Below are positions 60,278 to 64,000 of a stretch of 64,000 nucleotides of DNA, one piece after another. The notes beneath the pieces are model-generated. The model was not told where the DNA came from and searched no databases. It saw only the letters and a program-made list of their open reading frames with translations. This DNA is from Sphagnum compactum (lineage: Eukaryota; Bryophyta; Sphagnopsida; Sphagnales), in NCBI GenBank assembly GCA_965153455.1, contig OZ234501.1, forward strand, positions 7,068,001 to 7,132,000. Reading direction: 5' to 3'. Made by a program: the position numbers and the translations under genes. How positions within the stretch are numbered: the first letter of the stretch is position 1; each line of letters opens with the position of its first letter.

Positions 60278-63200
60278 AGCCATGCAACGGTTCAGCTACG
60301 AATGCCTGACACCTTGGCTGCTCTCCTCAACGTCTTCACTAACTTGTTTCTTTAGGAATTGGGAGAAAGTAACAACGCCCTAGGGCTGGGGTCTCCCCGA
60401 AATAACGGGCCCTGGGAAGAATAGACCCTTCCCCTGCATAAAGCACTGATGATATTTTTCTTTGTTTTTTTTTTCCCTTTCTGTTGTCACCCTTGCTTTC
60501 TGTAGTTTCTTTTGCTTTGTTGCTCTTTTTTGTTTTGTTGTCACCTTTTGGTTTGGTGGTTTTTTTTGGTCATAAAATGGGAAGCTACATTCTTTGCTTT
60601 TGTACCAATATCATCATTTTTGCTTTTGCATTGTGCTTCTTCATCATTGTTGTTGTGTCATTTCTTCTTCTTCTTCTTTGTCACACTTCTTCATCATTGT
60701 TGTTGTGTTTCCTTTTGTTACATTTTAGTGCACGCACAATCATTAACATGCATCGTTGCTACATTTTTAGCAAAGCTTGATGCTATGTCTTTTGCTATGC
60801 TCTCCTTGTTAATTTCAAAAAAGCGGCATTTCAAAACAAGCTCCCTAATAAGAGATACAAGGTTTATCCCTTGACAAATTTCAAATGCAGAGGCCATATG
60901 ATTAAAATTAAAATTTGTACTCTCACCAATTTGAGATGGAAAAGGCATAACATCAAAACTAGGAAAAAAAAGAGATTCAAACATGTAAAAAACAACAACA
61001 CATGCAAAAGGACAAAGAACATTAGACAAAGAACATCAGAAGAAACAATTGAGGTAAAAGGACAAAAGAAATTAGATATTTGTACACAACCATTATTTTC
61101 ATGGCTAGAATTAACAACAAAAGATGAAATTAGACCACTACAACAGTTGTTTTTACATTGCAACTGTTTTTGCCAAAATGCAAAAACGCGGAATAGCCAT
61201 GTAAAAAAACAAAAACGCAGCTAGAAAATGTAAATAAGGGAGGTAGGAGAGTTAACAAGCATAATGAATAATGGGCAAAAAATGCTTTTGTGAATGGTGA
61301 GTCTTCCATGGTTTTGACAATGAAATCCGTTGTTGGTCTTTCAAAAGATGAATCTTTTCTTAAATATTTAGTGGATATGTTGTTTTCTTTTCTTTTGCAA
61401 GTTGCAAAAAAGGATGGTTGTTTCTATCCTCCAACTAAATATGTTGTCTTCCCATTTTTTAAATTCCACATTATTATCTGCTTTTGCAAATAATTTTAAA
61501 GATAGGTTTTTTTAATAATGTTCTATACCCTAGACCTATCCAAAAACCCTTCATTTGGGCTCTTGTGAAAATTTGAATTATTTTTTGACTTTGCATTGGT
61601 TGTTTTTCAGGACAATCTAGAAAGGTCTTCCTTTATATAAACCATGAGTTTGATTTCTTTCGTTTTTTTTTTGCCATTTCTTTTCAATTTAATGTGGACT
61701 GTACGAGGCATCATCCAACATGTTTTTTCTTTCTACCTATGATGTTTTTGGTGTTTAAACTTGGAACCATAAACCTAAATTTGCCTTTTTTCCTTTTTGT
61801 TTTTGCCTTGGTATTAATTGTTTATTCTTTTGATTGATTTTTGTTTTGCAACAATTGTGTTGTTTGTATTTTAATCATTGATACAAGGTATTAGAAGGAC
61901 TATAAAGTAGCTTGACAACAATGTATAGTGGAATTTCGTAAAGCACATGTAGTTCCTTTTAATATTTTCATAGATGTCTGGTATCATTGTGTCAAGGTTG
62001 CTAGTGATGAAGCAACTTTCCGATCTGCAATACTTAGTTTCAGCAAGTCCATTAAGAAATCAAATGTATTATATATTCTTAATTAAAATACAATTGCTGC
62101 CATTGCTTATTGGTGTCGTTTTGAAGTTTTGTTAAGGGATTTCCAAGAATTGAAGGATAGACATTACGCAATGTTTTACAGATTGACATTGGCCTATTGT
62201 TGATTACCTTGTTTTTGATGTAACTGAAACATATAAAGAACTTGTTCATCATCGTTGTAATATTTGGCCTTTTCATAAACTTGGGTCATGTCCATTGTTT
62301 TTGCATTTGAAGCCTAAATGGAAAGTTTTTCATGAGGTATGGTTTACCATTAGTCCTATTTATTGGAATCAACTTCATTTTATTGTGAACAAGTTTACTT
62401 TTGATTTCCTAAATTTAAAGAAAACATCTTGTCCAACAAGACAACCCGAGGTATTGGCATTATTTAGATGGAAAAAACACTTGTTTTTTGAAAGTATGGT
62501 ATGGAAGTTACAAGCCATTAGGATCCTATTTTTTATGACAAATAAAATTTAAAACTTTTTTTCAATTTTATGATTGGTAAATTGTTACTGTATTTGCACT
62601 CCACATATAGTGCAGGTTGACCTTGGCCTTGTGATCTACATACCTTATGTTCAGGTTCATGATAACGCTCATTTTTTTTTCAAGTTTCATTTGAATGCTT
62701 GTATGTTTTTTTTTAATGACATGATTTGTTTTGTTTATAAGTATAATCATATTGATATACATTTACGTGATAAAACAATGCTAGGTGTGATCATAGTCAA
62801 ATGAGCCAAAAACCATGTCAAATGATCAAAAAATTATCAATTTTGTCGAACACATGTATGTAATACCACATTATGTTCATCAAGTAAATTTGTGCTTCAT
62901 GATTTATATGAGTGTTGAAGAATTCAGTGTTAAAGTTTAAAAGTTGTTTACTAAAACCAAGGCTCAATTTGTTAAATTAATTTTTTTAAAAATCAATTTT
63001 GTAAAACATTAGGCTAAGGACCCTTTTATTCAAGAAATTTTGATAGAAAAACTTGTAATGATGGTAACCTACCATTCACATATGGAAAACACTCATAATT
63101 AAAAAAAATTGGTACTTGAAATTTTAAAAATTCAAAATATAATTTCATTATAAATATTTTAAAAAACATGTTGCAAAAAGAATCATTTTCATGAAAAAAT

Positions 63201-64000
63201 CAAAATGTCCACAAAGGGCCCATTTGGAAACAATGGTAATGCTAAAGGCATTGGCACCCTAAAAGTTGATGACTACTTGTGTGCGATGCATGATGTCTAG
63301 TGACGTGCTAAACTTGCACCTACTACATATAAGCAATCACAACCGAGACAAGGAACACATAGATGCTGCTAATGGGATGGACTGGCCCTTGGTGTAGGTA
63401 TAGGTGATTGAGGAAGAGCCCGTGGCTGATGAAGTAGAAAAGGTGTGGAATGTGTGGATGAACTAGGTGTAACCAAAAAGATTGGATGAGGCAAAGTAGA
63501 TGCACTGGGAATCATCGGGTGAAGGGGTAGAAATGTGTCATGATGATCCATACAAGTCATCACAAAATCGAAATCTTGTTGTAATACCCATTGACGTTTT
63601 GATGACAATGAAAAATGGGCTTGCCATGGCTACATGCACTAACTAATGAAGCCTTAAACCCTACACGAATAAGAGCAACTTTCACCTTTGTCACGACACT
63701 TTTGTCCTTTACTCACCTTATAAGGGCAGGCCCATCATCCACGTTTGTCGTGGCTTTCAAGAAATCATCATCATCCTCCTCCTCTTGACTCTTGACTTCC
63801 TTCTTGAAAATTTGCCTATGATACCATCACGATGTTGATTTGCTACAATAGTAACTACTTTTTATCATAAAGTCTAATCTATTGATGAAAGTCAATCCAT
63901 CCATCCATGGTTCTCAAAATCCTACCATCATATGAAATCTCTTCCCTCTAGGTAGAAGTATCTTGCATAACGTTGCGTTTGCATCCCAATCTTCCAAAGA
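59341..64000. other. no supported gene; GA microsatellite and AT-rich sequence
   Basis: 59.35-60.4 kb is less AT-rich and could contain the promoter and first exon of the minus-strand gene, but no start is convincing. A GA tract lies at about 60241-60274. A ~30-bp sequence (GTGTTCTTGATAC...CTCCGTTGTCGTTG) occurs at 59919 and again at 60165. From 60.5 kb onward the sequence is AT-rich. The plus-strand block 62190-62550 (including YKELVHHRCNIWPFHKLGSC) has protein-like composition but no family I recognise. The last 700 bases have only a Pro/Ser-rich minus-strand frame. Confidence 0.4.

Overview
The window is eukaryotic nuclear DNA from a plant. It has GT-AG introns, long AT-rich intergenic stretches, many microsatellites, several minisatellite arrays, and remnants of plant-type transposons. 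Two genes narrow the source. One is a double B-box transcription factor of the plant BBX20-25 type. The other is a complete 15-exon gene for CFAP52/WDR16, a WD40 protein of motile cilia. A plant that keeps an intact CFAP52 gene should make flagellated sperm. This suggests a fern, lycophyte, bryophyte or other streptophyte with motile gametes, not a flowering plant. I cannot name the species.

Layout. At 1-2956 (minus) lies a frame-broken Helitron Rep/helicase gene that runs off the left edge. At 3.5-4.1 kb is a GC/poly-A repeat array. At 5.3 kb is a 40-bp-arm inverted repeat. At 6.0-6.6 kb (minus) are the first exons of an ACT-domain Raf-like kinase gene (STY8/17/46 type), whose ACT and kinase domains are not visible. 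From 7 to 28 kb I see no intact gene. That stretch holds five minisatellite arrays (7.7, 11.9, 22.0, 25.1 and 27.6 kb), three copies of a ~350-bp dispersed repeat (8.6, 11.0 and 23.9 kb), a LINE remnant (12.6 kb) and a PIF/Harbinger transposase remnant (15.9-17.1 kb).

The gene-bearing centre is the BBX gene (28470-30876, plus) and CFAP52 (37624-31891, minus), which face each other tail to tail. Between 41.9 and 47.3 kb (minus) lies a decayed element with Rep, Pif1-type helicase and C-terminal endonuclease homology, in the order typical of Helentron/Helitron2 elements. From 49.0 to about 59.3 kb (minus) is a multi-exon gene that I cannot assign to a family. Its last six exons are fairly well defined and its 5' part is not. 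The right end (59.3-64 kb) holds no gene I can support.

I see no rRNA, tRNA, CRISPR array, operon, riboswitch or other bacterial feature. Exon boundaries were worked out by hand from reading frame, splice dinucleotides and family knowledge. No alignment or search was run.
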